Positions 8,378 to 17,413 of a stretch of 61,040 nt of DNA are shown piece by piece. Each line of letters starts with the position of its first letter. The stretch's first letter is position 1. Under the pieces are notes generated by a model. That model did no database searches and had not been told where the DNA came from. It was given only the letters and a program-made list of their open reading frames with translations. Location of the stretch: positions 1 through 61,040 of the forward strand of contig DDQN01000041.1 of the NCBI GenBank assembly GCA_002342685.1, read 5' to 3'. This DNA comes from Vibrio sp. UBA2441. GTDB taxonomy: Bacteria > Pseudomonadota > Gammaproteobacteria > Enterobacterales > Vibrionaceae. The position numbers were made by a program, and so were the translations under genes.

Positions 8378-10180
8378 ATGCGCGCACTACTATCCATTTT
8401 TCTAGTTGGACTGCTTTCTGTCTCCTTTTCTTCCTTTGCCTTATTTGGAAGCAATGATCAACAAAGTTCAACCTCGTCATTTGGCAGCAATAATTCTGAC
8501 TTTGTTACGGTGGACAAAGCGTTTCCGTTTATTGCTAATCAGGTAAACAATGCTGTTTATCTCGATTGGGACGTCATGCCGGAATATTACCTGTATCAGC
8601 ACCAGATATCCGTCAGTATTGAAAATGGAACCATAGGCTCACTCACTCAAAAAGAAGGAACACCATATAAAGATGAGTTTTTTGGTGCAGTTAAAATCTA
8701 CACCCAGCCATTAAACATTGTGGTGCCTCTTTTAACGATTGAGGAAGGAGCAAGACTGATCGTGAAATATCAGGGTTGCGCTAAAGCCGGCTTCTGTTAT
8801 CCACCAGAAACAAGGGTTGTCGACCTAACTCCTATATCTGCCGCGTCTACAACAGTAGAATTAACCTCGATATCCACATCGACAGAAAGCCAACCAAATG
8901 CACCTTCGACACAATCGGTAAGTCAGGAGTCTCAACTGGCCGGAAAGCTCGGTGACAACTGGTGGACCCCGTTTCTTTTTCTTATCTTAGGTGTAGGGCT
9001 AGCCTTTACTCCCTGTGTTTTCCCTATGTACCCGATTTTAACTGGTATCGTTTTAGGCCGCGGAAAACTGACACATTCGCGTGCACTAGGGTTATCCTTT
9101 GTTTATGTACAGGGTATGGCACTAACTTACACCTTGTTAGGTTTGGTGGTTGCCTCAGCAGGATTACAATTTCAAGCAGCACTTCAACACCCTTATGTAT
9201 TAACTGGCCTAAGCATTATGTTTGTGCTGCTTGCGCTGTCTATGTTTGGTCTCTATACCCTTCAACTTCCGTCAGGTATACAAACTTGGTTGAATAATCA
9301 GAGCAACAAACAAGAAGGCGGCAATATTGGCGGCGTTTTTCTGATGGGTGCAATATCAGGCTTAGTCTGCTCCCCTTGTACAACGGCCCCGCTTTCTGGT
9401 GCTCTTCTTTATGTGGCACAAAGTGGTGATCTGTTAACTGGTGGTGTCGCTTTATACGCTCTGGGAATAGGCATGGGAATTCCACTAATCATAGTCGCTG
9501 TATTTGGCAACAAACTATTACCAAAAGCGGGGGCATGGATGGACAGAATTAAAGTGCTGTTTGGCTTTATTCTTCTTGCTGCTCCTATCTATTTAATCGA
9601 AAGAATCATTCCTGAAGCCTGGTCTGTCACGCTATGGGGGTTACTCGGTGTTGCTGGGTTTAGTTGGTTATATCACCTAAAGAATAACCTTGAATTTGGT
9701 GGGTGGAAACAGAGCTTAATAGGCATCATTGCTATGTTAGGGATTCTAGGCTCAGCCCTACCAATATATAACCAATGGGTAGGTACTACCTCTCAACAAT
9801 CCTATCAATCACAAGTTAGCTTTACCCGAATCAATTCCGTTGATGAACTTGAAGAACAACTGGTTATCGCGGCTAAAAATAATCAGCCTGTGATGCTCGA
9901 TTTTTATGCCGATTGGTGTGTAGCCTGTAAAGAGTTTGAAAAATACACATTCCACACCCCTGAAGTAGAAGCAAAACTGAAAAATTATGTATTGCTTCAA
10001 GCTGATGTGACCAAAAACAGCCCTGATGACATTGAGCTATTTAAACGTTTAAAAGTAATGGGGTTGCCCACCATAGACTTTTGGGATGCGAAAGGAAATT
10101 ACAAATCGAATGCGAGGCTCACCGGATTTATGGAGTCTGAGCCATTTATTGAGCACCTCAATAAGCAAGAGATCAAATAA
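8378..10180 (+). CDS. dsbD: Thiol:disulfide interchange protein DsbD
   Basis: Carries electrons from cytosolic thioredoxin across the inner membrane to periplasmic DsbC, DsbG and CcmG. All three modules and their cysteine pairs are present. After a signal peptide (1-22) comes the periplasmic alpha domain with CAKAGFCYPPE. The eight-helix beta domain has TPCVFPMYP and GLVCSPCTTAPLSG. The C-terminal thioredoxin domain carries YADWCVACKEFE. The length of 600 residues is normal. A Ser/Thr-rich linker (about 165-188) joins alpha and beta. It sits downstream of aspA with its own 246-bp upstream region. Confidence 0.95.
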   Translation: MRALLSIFLVGLLSVSFSSFALFGSNDQQSSTSSFGSNNSDFVTVDKAFPFIANQVNNAVYLDWDVMPEYYLYQHQISVSIENGTIGSLTQKEGTPYKDEFFGAVKIYTQPLNIVVPLLTIEEGARLIVKYQGCAKAGFCYPPETRVVDLTPISAASTTVELTSISTSTESQPNAPSTQSVSQESQLAGKLGDNWWTPFLFLILGVGLAFTPCVFPMYPILTGIVLGRGKLTHSRALGLSFVYVQGMALTYTLLGLVVASAGLQFQAALQHPYVLTGLSIMFVLLALSMFGLYTLQLPSGIQTWLNNQSNKQEGGNIGGVFLMGAISGLVCSPCTTAPLSGALLYVAQSGDLLTGGVALYALGIGMGIPLIIVAVFGNKLLPKAGAWMDRIKVLFGFILLAAPIYLIERIIPEAWSVTLWGLLGVAGFSWLYHLKNNLEFGGWKQSLIGIIAMLGILGSALPIYNQWVGTTSQQSYQSQVSFTRINSVDELEEQLVIAAKNNQPVMLDFYADWCVACKEFEKYTFHTPEVEAKLKNYVLLQADVTKNSPDDIELFKRLKVMGLPTIDFWDAKGNYKSNARLTGFMESEPFIEHLNKQEIK

Positions 10181-10205
10181 GACAAATTAATGTCAAACAG
10201 CAATT

Positions 10206-10233
10206 AGGGTGACTTCAAAAATGAAATCACCCT
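10206..10233 (+). terminator. Hairpin after dsbD
   Basis: AGGGTGA/TCACCCT with an inner TCA/TGA pairing forms a stem 25 nt after the dsbD stop codon. No long T-run follows, so it is a plausible but weak terminator. Confidence 0.5.
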
Positions 10234-10390
10234 ATCACCTCAAGATACTCTCGCGTTTACGCAACTAAATTCAGTTAAAAGTCGATACTGTTCAGAAATT
10301 TAACCTACCAATATTGTCCAATAACAGAAAGCAGACAATAATTAACTCGAAACTAAGTTTTTAACTAAATAATAAAGAGTGTATTACGTC

Positions 10391-11026
10391 ATGGACTCGA
10401 CCTACACAATCATCATCGCTGATGACCATCCTTTGTTCCGAAATGCGTTATTTCAATCAGTACATATGGCCATTAGTGGTGCTAATCTGCTCGAGGCAGA
10501 TTCCCTTGATGCCCTACTTCAACTATTAAGCAAAGAAGCAGAACCTGATCTCCTTCTGCTCGATCTTAAAATGCCGGGAGCCAATGGTATGTCAGGTCTT
10601 ATCCAGCTACGTGCTGAATACCCAGATCTTCCCATTGTCGTTATCTCCGCAAATGAAGAACCCAGTGTCGTTGCTCAGGTAAAAACTCACGGTGCTTTCG
10701 GGTTTATACCCAAATCCAGTGACATGAGATCATTAGTAAACGCGCTAAATCAAGTGCTCAACGGTGATCCCTTCTTCCCAGAAGCGCTGTTGAAAAATAG
10801 TCAGGTGAATACCGACCTTGCTGCTAAGCTAGCTTCACTGACACCGCAGCAGTATCGGGTTTTAGGTATGCTTTCCGATGGTTTGTTGAATAAGCAGATT
10901 GCGTATGAGTTAAATGTGTCTGAAGCGACAATTAAAGCGCATATGACGGCCATTTTCCGCAAACTTGGCGTACAAAATCGTACTCAAGCCGTCATTCTTC
11001 TACAGCAACTCGAACCCGAAAGTTAG
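10391..11026 (+). CDS. crbR: LuxR-type response regulator, CrbR-like
   Basis: A DNA-binding response regulator. The receiver domain (about 5-125) shows IADDHPLFR, the phospho-acceptor Asp in LLLDLKMPGANG, and the ISANEE and PKSS elements. The C-terminal LuxR/FixJ helix-turn-helix spans about 145-205 (LTPQQYRVLGMLSDGLLNKQIAYEL...SEATIKAHM). In Vibrio cholerae the CrbS-CrbR pair activates acs. The CrbS-like kinase at 13891-17322 and acs at 21666 lie in this window, so CrbR is the best assignment, by context and domain type. The ATG at 10391 is preferred over the GTG at 10379 (211 residues). Confidence 0.8.
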   Translation: MDSTYTIIIADDHPLFRNALFQSVHMAISGANLLEADSLDALLQLLSKEAEPDLLLLDLKMPGANGMSGLIQLRAEYPDLPIVVISANEEPSVVAQVKTHGAFGFIPKSSDMRSLVNALNQVLNGDPFFPEALLKNSQVNTDLAAKLASLTPQQYRVLGMLSDGLLNKQIAYELNVSEATIKAHMTAIFRKLGVQNRTQAVILLQQLEPES

Positions 11027-11082
11027 ACCTTAGGCTAAGTTAACAACTCGTTAACATGGTCAATTTCCAACCTACCTATCAT

Positions 11083-11107
11083 AAACGCCCGTACAACGGG
11101 CGTTTTT
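11083..11107 (+). terminator. Intrinsic terminator of the crbR-like gene
   Basis: A 9-bp GC-rich stem AAACGCCCG/CGGGCGTTT with a 5-nt loop ends in a T5 run. It lies 57 nt after the stop codon and separates the regulator from the symporter genes. Confidence 0.9.
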
Positions 11108-11214
11108 CTATTTCTGCCCCCGACTAAAGTTGGACTGAGTTCTTCAAGTAAGGCTGCTAATCTAAGTCCGTAACAATTCATTAACACCCAATAATGCAAC
11201 GGAAGGAGAAGGCC

Positions 11215-11481
11215 ATGTCATTCGAATCCTCGGATCACGCTCAAGCCTACTGGAAGGAAAACTTGACCATCATGGGGTCTCTATTAGCAATTTGGTTCCT
11301 AGTGTCTTATGGCGCAGGTATTTTGTTTGTAGATGCTCTAAATGCAATTCAATTTGGCGGCTTTAAGCTAGGTTTCTGGTTTGCCCAACAAGGTTCGATA
11401 TACACCTTTGTGGCGCTTATTTTTATTTATGTTGCGCGGATGAATTCGCTCGATAAAAAATACAACGTACACGAAGATTAA
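11215..11481 (+). CDS. DUF4212 small subunit of a sodium:solute symporter
   Basis: An 88-residue membrane protein with two hydrophobic helices (about 22-42 and 55-77) and the family opening HAQAYWKENL. The DUF4212 family is always found directly before a large SSS-family symporter and is thought to be its small subunit. Here the large subunit begins 12 bp downstream, giving a two-gene operon. The ATG at 11215 has a strong GGAAGGAGAAGG ribosome-binding site; the ATG at 11194 has none. Confidence 0.88.
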   Translation: MSFESSDHAQAYWKENLTIMGSLLAIWFLVSYGAGILFVDALNAIQFGGFKLGFWFAQQGSIYTFVALIFIYVARMNSLDKKYNVHED

Positions 11482-11493
11482 GAGGTTTTGGAA

Positions 11494-13197
11494 ATGGATA
11501 TTCAAACTTGGACATTTATTTTAGTCGGTATTACTTTTTCTTTATATATCGGCATCGCAATATGGGCTCGCGCCGGATCAACCAGTGAATTCTATGTCGC
11601 TGGCGGAGGTGTTCACCCTGTTGCAAACGGCATGGCGACAGCCGCTGACTGGATGTCGGCAGCATCATTTATCTCAATGGCCGGTATTATCTCATTCGTT
11701 GGTTACGATGGAGCTGTATACCTAATGGGTTGGACGGGTGGTTATGTTCTGCTCGCACTTTGTTTAGCACCTTACTTACGTAAGTTTGGCCAATTTACCG
11801 TGCCTGACTTCATTGGTGAACGTTATTATTCGAAAACAGCTCGTATGGTTGCCGTTTTCTGTGCCATCTTTATATCGTTTACTTATGTTGCAGGTCAGAT
11901 GCGTGGCGTTGGCGTGGTGTTCTCCCGATTCTTAGAAGTGGACATTAACCTCGGCATTATAATAGGTATGGGTATTGTTTTCTTTTACGCTGTACTAGGT
12001 GGCATGAAAGGCATCACTTATACGCAGGTAGCTCAATTCTGTGTCCTCATTTTCGCTTTCTTAGTTCCAGCCATCTTTACTTCAATAATGATGACAGGAA
12101 ATCCGCTTCCTCAAATAGGCATGGGCTCTACTATTTCAGGCAGTGATGTCTACCTACTTGATAAGCTTGATGGACTGACAGAAGAACTCGGATTCACCGC
12201 TTATACCGAAGGTAATAAGAGCATGGTAGATGTATTCTTCATCTGTTCCGCTCTAATGGTTGGTACAGCAGGGCTTCCACACGTAATTATTCGTTTCTTC
12301 ACTGTACCTCGAGTTCGTGATGCTCGTATTTCAGCAGGTTGGGCTTTACTGTTCATCTCTTTGCTTTACACAACAGCGCCAGGTGTTGCGGCATTTGCTC
12401 GTGTAAACATGATTGAAACTATTAATGGCCCAGACATGCAAGGTGTGGCTGCAGCTGAAGCGCCAAGTTGGTATAAAAACTGGGAAAACACTGGCCTTGT
12501 TGGCTGGAATGACAAGAATGGCGATGGCAAAATGTTCTACTCTGGCGATGAACGCAATGAGATGAAGATCAACCGTGACATTATTGTATTGGCCTCTCCT
12601 GAGCTAGCGAAACTGCCGAACTGGGTAGTAGCACTTCTAGCTGCAGGTGGTCTGGCTGCCGCACTGTCAACAGCAGCAGGTTTGCTACTGGTGATCTCAA
12701 CCTCTATCTCGCATGACTTACTCAAGAAAGGCTTCAAGCCAAACATGACAGACAAACAAGAGCTACTCGCAGCGCGCTTAGCTGCCATCGTTGCGATTGT
12801 TGGTGCAGGGTATTTGGGTATAAATCCTCCCGGCTTTGTTGCTCAGGTTGTGGCCTTTGCCTTTGGTTTAGCTGCAGCATCCTTCTTCCCTGCGATAATC
12901 TTGGGTATCTTCTATAAGAAGATGAATAAGGAAGGTGCGATTGCAGGTATGCTTTCTGGTATTGCATTCACTGCCAGCTACATCATCTACTTCAAGTTTA
13001 TAAACCCGGCGGCAAATACACCTGATAACTGGTGGTTCGGTATTAGCCCTGAAGGGATTGGTACACTAGGTATGTGCATGAACTTTGTTGTCTCTATTGT
13101 GGTTAACAAGTTCACCGCTGAAGTTCCTGACAACGTACAAGATATGGTTGAGTCCATTCGCTATCCAAAAGGTGCGGGTGAAGCACAAGAACATTAA
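11494..13197 (+). CDS. Sodium:solute symporter, ActP-like (VC_2705 subfamily)
   Basis: A 567-residue inner-membrane symporter of the SSS (SLC5) family, the large partner of the DUF4212 protein just upstream. About 13 hydrophobic helices are visible. Family features include EFYVAGGGVHPVANGMATAADWMSAASF near the N terminus, GMKGITYTQVAQF, and AALLAAGGLAAALSTAAGLLLVIS in the core. A hydrophilic insert (about 305-360, with NKNGDGK) is typical of this subfamily. Placement between the crbR-like gene and acs suggests uptake of acetate or another short carboxylate, but the substrate is inferred, not read from sequence. The ATG at 11494 follows AGAGG; a TTG two codons earlier is less likely. Confidence 0.88.
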   Translation: MDIQTWTFILVGITFSLYIGIAIWARAGSTSEFYVAGGGVHPVANGMATAADWMSAASFISMAGIISFVGYDGAVYLMGWTGGYVLLALCLAPYLRKFGQFTVPDFIGERYYSKTARMVAVFCAIFISFTYVAGQMRGVGVVFSRFLEVDINLGIIIGMGIVFFYAVLGGMKGITYTQVAQFCVLIFAFLVPAIFTSIMMTGNPLPQIGMGSTISGSDVYLLDKLDGLTEELGFTAYTEGNKSMVDVFFICSALMVGTAGLPHVIIRFFTVPRVRDARISAGWALLFISLLYTTAPGVAAFARVNMIETINGPDMQGVAAAEAPSWYKNWENTGLVGWNDKNGDGKMFYSGDERNEMKINRDIIVLASPELAKLPNWVVALLAAGGLAAALSTAAGLLLVISTSISHDLLKKGFKPNMTDKQELLAARLAAIVAIVGAGYLGINPPGFVAQVVAFAFGLAAASFFPAIILGIFYKKMNKEGAIAGMLSGIAFTASYIIYFKFINPAANTPDNWWFGISPEGIGTLGMCMNFVVSIVVNKFTAEVPDNVQDMVESIRYPKGAGEAQEH

Positions 13198-13215
13198 TCA
13201 TCCACTATAATTATT

Positions 13216-13253
13216 TAAGGTCAGACCTATTGGAGGTCTGGCCTTATTTTTTT
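13216..13253 (+). terminator. Intrinsic terminator of the symporter operon
   Basis: A stem AAGGTCAGACCT/AGGTCTGGCCTT with a short loop is followed by ATTTTTTT, starting 19 nt after the symporter stop codon. It is a textbook rho-independent terminator. Confidence 0.92.
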
Positions 13254-13285
13254 ATACTAGAAAATATTTATCGGCGGGAGCTACT

Positions 13286-13894
13286 ATGCACGCTTTAATC
13301 AAAGAAATTCATGCTATTGCACAAACTGGTCTGCATTATGTCAAAGACCCTTTTGACAAAGAGCGCTACGAAAGATTAGAGCAGATCAGTTTTGAACTTT
13401 ACGCCATGTTCAGCAATAGTGACCTTACAACCATTGAACAGTTTTTCTTTCCGGAAAAAGGCTATGCAACACCGAAAGTAGATCTGCGCTGCTGTGTAGT
13501 AAAAAATGGAGAAGTACTTCTGGTTAAAGAAAAGTCTGATGGCAAATGGACCATGCCAGGAGGTTGGGCAGACCAAAATGAATCACCTATAGAAGGCATT
13601 GCCAGAGAAGTACAAGAAGAAGCGGGCTATGTCATCAAAAACACTCGTTTATATGCGGTAAAAGATAGAGATCGTCATCCATATTACCCTAAATTTCCCA
13701 CCAGCTTATTCAAACTATTTTTTGTTGCCGAGGCCGTGGATGGTCAGTTTGTTGAAAATAACGAAATTTCCGATATCGGCTTCTTTTCCCTAAATTCACT
13801 TCCAGAGCTATCGACAGACAGAATTCTGGTTGAGGATATTGAAGCCGGATTTAGTGCATTTACCGCCGAAACCATCCGCGTCAGTGTAGACTAA
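13286..13894 (+). CDS. NUDIX hydrolase with N-terminal NUDIX_N domain
   Basis: A 202-residue hydrolase predicted to split a nucleoside diphosphate linked to another moiety, such as ADP-ribose. Residues 1-60 form the helical NUDIX-associated domain found in this subfamily. The catalytic Nudix box is intact (starting GGWADQNESPIEG and ending REVQEEAGY), with the metal-binding REVQEE core. The gene sits between the symporter and the convergent crbS-like kinase. Its TAA overlaps the kinase's stop codon by four bases (13891-13894). The natural substrate cannot be deduced. Confidence 0.85.
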   Translation: MHALIKEIHAIAQTGLHYVKDPFDKERYERLEQISFELYAMFSNSDLTTIEQFFFPEKGYATPKVDLRCCVVKNGEVLLVKEKSDGKWTMPGGWADQNESPIEGIAREVQEEAGYVIKNTRLYAVKDRDRHPYYPKFPTSLFKLFFVAEAVDGQFVENNEISDIGFFSLNSLPELSTDRILVEDIEAGFSAFTAETIRVSVD

Positions 13895-16800
13895 CCAACC
13901 CTGTTTAATACCGCTCTCAATTTGAGTGGTTTCACTGGTTTCGCAATAAAACTAAAACCATTGGACTTAATGGCACTCAGCATTTCGTCGGTTCTATCTG
14001 CACTTATAATGACGCCTTCAAAGCTATCTCCGAGGCGCAACCTGCACTGCTGTAAAACTTCTAAACCCGTTCGATCATAATCGAGTCTGTAATCTGAAAA
14101 AATCACATCAGGAACCCAGCCTTTTTCAAGAACTTTCATGCTATCAACCAAGCCTAAAGAGGTTTGTACCTCGCATCCCCAGCGTTCCAGCAAGTTTCTC
14201 ATTCCAGTTAAGATATCCACTTCATTATCGACACACAGTACTTTGACATGCTGTAATGGCTGATTCGCTGCCTGAGAAATAATGGCTGGCTCTGCCTCTA
14301 CAGTCTCACCACGCTCAAGAGTAATGGAAAAGACCGTTCCTTCATCAGGCCAAGAGCGTAAACCTATCTGGTGATTTAGTACTCTCGCAATGCCTCTGGA
14401 AATGGCCAAACCAATACCAAGACCTTGAGAGACATGATTAGGGTCACCACGGGTAAACTCCTCGAATATCTCTGACTGCTTTTCCGGAACAATACCCACG
14501 CCGTTGTCCCATACTTCAATTCTGGCTTGCCCATTGACCCGCCTGACCCCCAGCAGCACTTTTCCTTTAGGGTTGTACCTAAATGCATTCGTTAAGAAAT
14601 TTTGCAGTACCCGACGTAATAACTTTGGATCCGATTGAACAATTAATTCCGACGGAACCATGTGAAAGTCAATCTGTTGCTGTTTAGCTAAAGCACTAAA
14701 CTCTGCATTCAAGTTATGCATGACTTCATACAATTTAAAATTGCGAATATTGGTTTCCAGCTTTCCAGACTCCAAGCGAGAAATATCGAGCAGATCACCA
14801 ATCAACTCTTCTGCAGCGCCAAGAGCACTTTCAATGTGACCCGAGAGGCCTTTCGTTTCTCTATCGATTGCCGTCTCAGAAAGCGAAGAAGCAAATAAAC
14901 GGGCCGCATTCAGAGGTTGCATAAGGTCATGACTCACTGCCGCTAAAAAACGAGTTTTAGATTGAGATTCCGTATTGGCATTTTGAGTTGCCGAAACCAA
15001 ACGTTTATTCAGCTCCTCTAACTCTTTGGTCCGTTCTTTAACTCGCGTTTCCAAATTTTCATTTGCTTCTTTCAGAGCCTTTTCCGCTTCACGGAAAACA
15101 GTAATGTCGGTAAAGCTCATCACAAACCCTCCGCCCGGCATCGGGTTCCCCTGAACCTCAATCACTCTTCCATCCGGGTACGTCCTCGATGAGGTATGTT
15201 GAGTACCACACTCTAAATGATAAACCCTTTTCCTAACATGCTCCTCTGGATCTCCCGGACCACACAACCCCTGCTCTGCATTGTGTCGTATTACATCTGC
15301 AATGGGCCTTCCAACCTGTACCAGACCAGAAGGAAATTCGAACAGCTCTAAATATCTCTGATTCCAGGCCACAATTCTAAGCTGCCGATCAACAACCGTA
15401 ATTCCCTGACTTATATGCTCTATAGCACCTTGCAATAACCCACGACTAAAGTCATACAACTCAGAGGCTTCATCAACAATAGTCGCGACCTCTTCTAGCT
15501 GCATATTCTTACCTTTTAAAGCAGAAGTAAGCACTAACTTAGCTGAGGAGGCACCAAATACACCAGCTAACAATCTTTCCGTATGTCTAATCAGACCGGA
15601 AGAGGCTTGCTGGTTAGGCATCAACGTTGAATTCTGTTGCCGCCAAAAATGATTAAATGCAGATCTTGCCCGAGACCTACCCACGAAACGCGACGCTAAC
15701 ATTTCAAGTTCTGCGACAGTAACCCGGCTCTGATATAAGCTTACATTTTCACTTTCGGGAAGCGGTGTACCTACAAATGCGGCGGATTGTAAGCGCTCAC
15801 TAAGGCTAGCTTTTGTCAGCAACGAAACGGAAACATAACAGGCAATGTTAACCAATAAACTCAATGCCATTCCCCAGTCAGATTCCGTTAATGACCAGCT
15901 GGCTAATAGCTGTGGTGGTTCAATGATCCAAAGCAAGAAGTTAGAATCAGCATCTCCGGCAAGCATTTCTGTCTGGCTCATCAAGGTCACTAACCAGATA
16001 GCAAACCCGGAAAACATGCCCACATAGACCCCTTTTCTATTGCCTAACCGCCAATACATTCCACCTATCAATGCAGGTGCAAACTGAGCGATCGCAGCAA
16101 ATGACAGTAAGCCGATAACTGATAATGAACGGATACTGTCCAGAGCCATATAAAAGCCCCAGGCTCCGAACAGAAGCAATAGAATTAATCCCCGGCGAAT
16201 ATTAAGTAATAAGCCAGAAAAATGTTTATATGTCCTTTGAGACAAACGCATTCTACGTAGCAGAAGCGGCATAACAAGATCATTGGAAACCATAATAGCC
16301 AAAGCAATAGTAGATACGATGACCATACCACTCGCTGCAGAGGTTCCCCCGAGAAATGCCAGCAAAGCGATATCATTAGCACCAAAAGAGAGCGGAAGAC
16401 TAATAACATAAGTATCCGCTGGGCTTCCTGACAATAGGCTTTGACCTACCCAGGAAATAGGCAACACAAACAGTCCCATCAAGAGTAAATAGCTGGGAAA
16501 CACTTTTCGGGCAACATGCAAATCTTGCGCTCTCTCGTTCTCTACCACCATGGTATGGAACTGCCTGGGTAGACAAACAATCGCCGCCATGGTCAATAAG
16601 GTATGAATAATCAACCCGGGAATATTTGGCGATTTGTAGCTCTCAACGGCGATATCAACCAAGTTAATTTCTGAGCGACTGACAGCCAAATAAAGGATAA
16701 ACAGCCCCACTACCAGAAAAGCCGTTAGTTTGACAATGGACTCAAAAGCCACCGCCATCATCATACCCCGATGATGCTCCGTAGTATCAATATGGCGGGT

Positions 16801-17322
16801 ACCGAACAACATGGTAAACACAGCAAGAGCGCCAACAACAAACCAGGAAATATGACTGTCCTGATATCCAAGATGAGAGCTCAGATTCGGGGCTAATATA
16901 TCCAAACCCATGGTTATGCCTCTGAGCTGTAAGGCGATATAAGGCAATATGCCCGCAACAGCAATCAAGGTCACCGTTACGGCTAGTCCCTGAGACTTAC
17001 CATAGCGGGCAGCAATAAAGTCCGCGATGGAGGTAATATGTTCTCTCTTCGCAATCAGAATAAGTCTGGCAAGGATCCGCCAACCAAAGGCAAAAACAAT
17101 AATAGGAGCGATATAAATTGGAAGAAATGACCAAGGGTTATTACTCGCTTGCCCTACCGTGCCGTAAAATGTCCACGAAGTGCAATACACAGCAATAGAT
17201 AAGCTATAGATCCAAGGTCGCCAGTTGGATAACCATTTTTTTTGTCTGTCACCATACCAAGCAATTAAAAACAAAATACCCAAATAGGTAAGTGTAACTG
17301 GTACAACAATCCAACCCTGCAT
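13891..17322 (-). CDS. crbS: Symporter-fused hybrid histidine kinase CrbS
   Basis: A 1143-residue fusion. Residues 1-500 form an SSS/SLC5-type transporter domain of about 13 helices. A STAC-type linker (about 525-640) follows, then a PAS domain (640-745) and a short coiled coil (750-790). The HisKA domain has AAVSHDLMQPLNAAR with phospho-His798. The HATPase shows NFLTNAFRYNPKG and DNGVGI. A C-terminal receiver carries Asp1077 in SDYRLD. In V. cholerae, CrbS with CrbR switches on acs for acetate use, and the matching regulator and acs are in this window. The ATG at 17322 has AAGGA upstream; the longer frame would start at TTG 17340. Acetate transport or sensing by the symporter domain is inferred from the family. 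Confidence 0.9.
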   Translation of the reverse strand: MQGWIVVPVTLTYLGILFLIAWYGDRQKKWLSNWRPWIYSLSIAVYCTSWTFYGTVGQASNNPWSFLPIYIAPIIVFAFGWRILARLILIAKREHITSIADFIAARYGKSQGLAVTVTLIAVAGILPYIALQLRGITMGLDILAPNLSSHLGYQDSHISWFVVGALAVFTMLFGTRHIDTTEHHRGMMMAVAFESIVKLTAFLVVGLFILYLAVSRSEINLVDIAVESYKSPNIPGLIIHTLLTMAAIVCLPRQFHTMVVENERAQDLHVARKVFPSYLLLMGLFVLPISWVGQSLLSGSPADTYVISLPLSFGANDIALLAFLGGTSAASGMVIVSTIALAIMVSNDLVMPLLLRRMRLSQRTYKHFSGLLLNIRRGLILLLLFGAWGFYMALDSIRSLSVIGLLSFAAIAQFAPALIGGMYWRLGNRKGVYVGMFSGFAIWLVTLMSQTEMLAGDADSNFLLWIIEPPQLLASWSLTESDWGMALSLLVNIACYVSVSLLTKASLSERLQSAAFVGTPLPESENVSLYQSRVTVAELEMLASRFVGRSRARSAFNHFWRQQNSTLMPNQQASSGLIRHTERLLAGVFGASSAKLVLTSALKGKNMQLEEVATIVDEASELYDFSRGLLQGAIEHISQGITVVDRQLRIVAWNQRYLELFEFPSGLVQVGRPIADVIRHNAEQGLCGPGDPEEHVRKRVYHLECGTQHTSSRTYPDGRVIEVQGNPMPGGGFVMSFTDITVFREAEKALKEANENLETRVKERTKELEELNKRLVSATQNANTESQSKTRFLAAVSHDLMQPLNAARLFASSLSETAIDRETKGLSGHIESALGAAEELIGDLLDISRLESGKLETNIRNFKLYEVMHNLNAEFSALAKQQQIDFHMVPSELIVQSDPKLLRRVLQNFLTNAFRYNPKGKVLLGVRRVNGQARIEVWDNGVGIVPEKQSEIFEEFTRGDPNHVSQGLGIGLAISRGIARVLNHQIGLRSWPDEGTVFSITLERGETVEAEPAIISQAANQPLQHVKVLCVDNEVDILTGMRNLLERWGCEVQTSLGLVDSMKVLEKGWVPDVIFSDYRLDYDRTGLEVLQQCRLRLGDSFEGVIISADRTDEMLSAIKSNGFSFIAKPVKPLKLRAVLNRVG

Positions 17323-17337
17323 CTTGATGTCCTTATA

Positions 17338-17366
17338 CAAAAAAACCGAGATTCAAAGATCTCGGT
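17338..17366 (-). terminator. Terminator between the MFS gene and crbS
   Basis: On the minus strand, ACCGAGAT/ATCTCGGT with a 6-nt loop is followed immediately by TTTTTTG. The T-run ends about 16 nt before the crbS start codon. It would end transcription from the MFS gene just before the crbS ribosome-binding site. Confidence 0.8.
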
Positions 17367-17413
17367 CTTAGTGTAATCAAAGTTGTTTTTTTAACTCAAT
17401 CAGTTACATTCTA

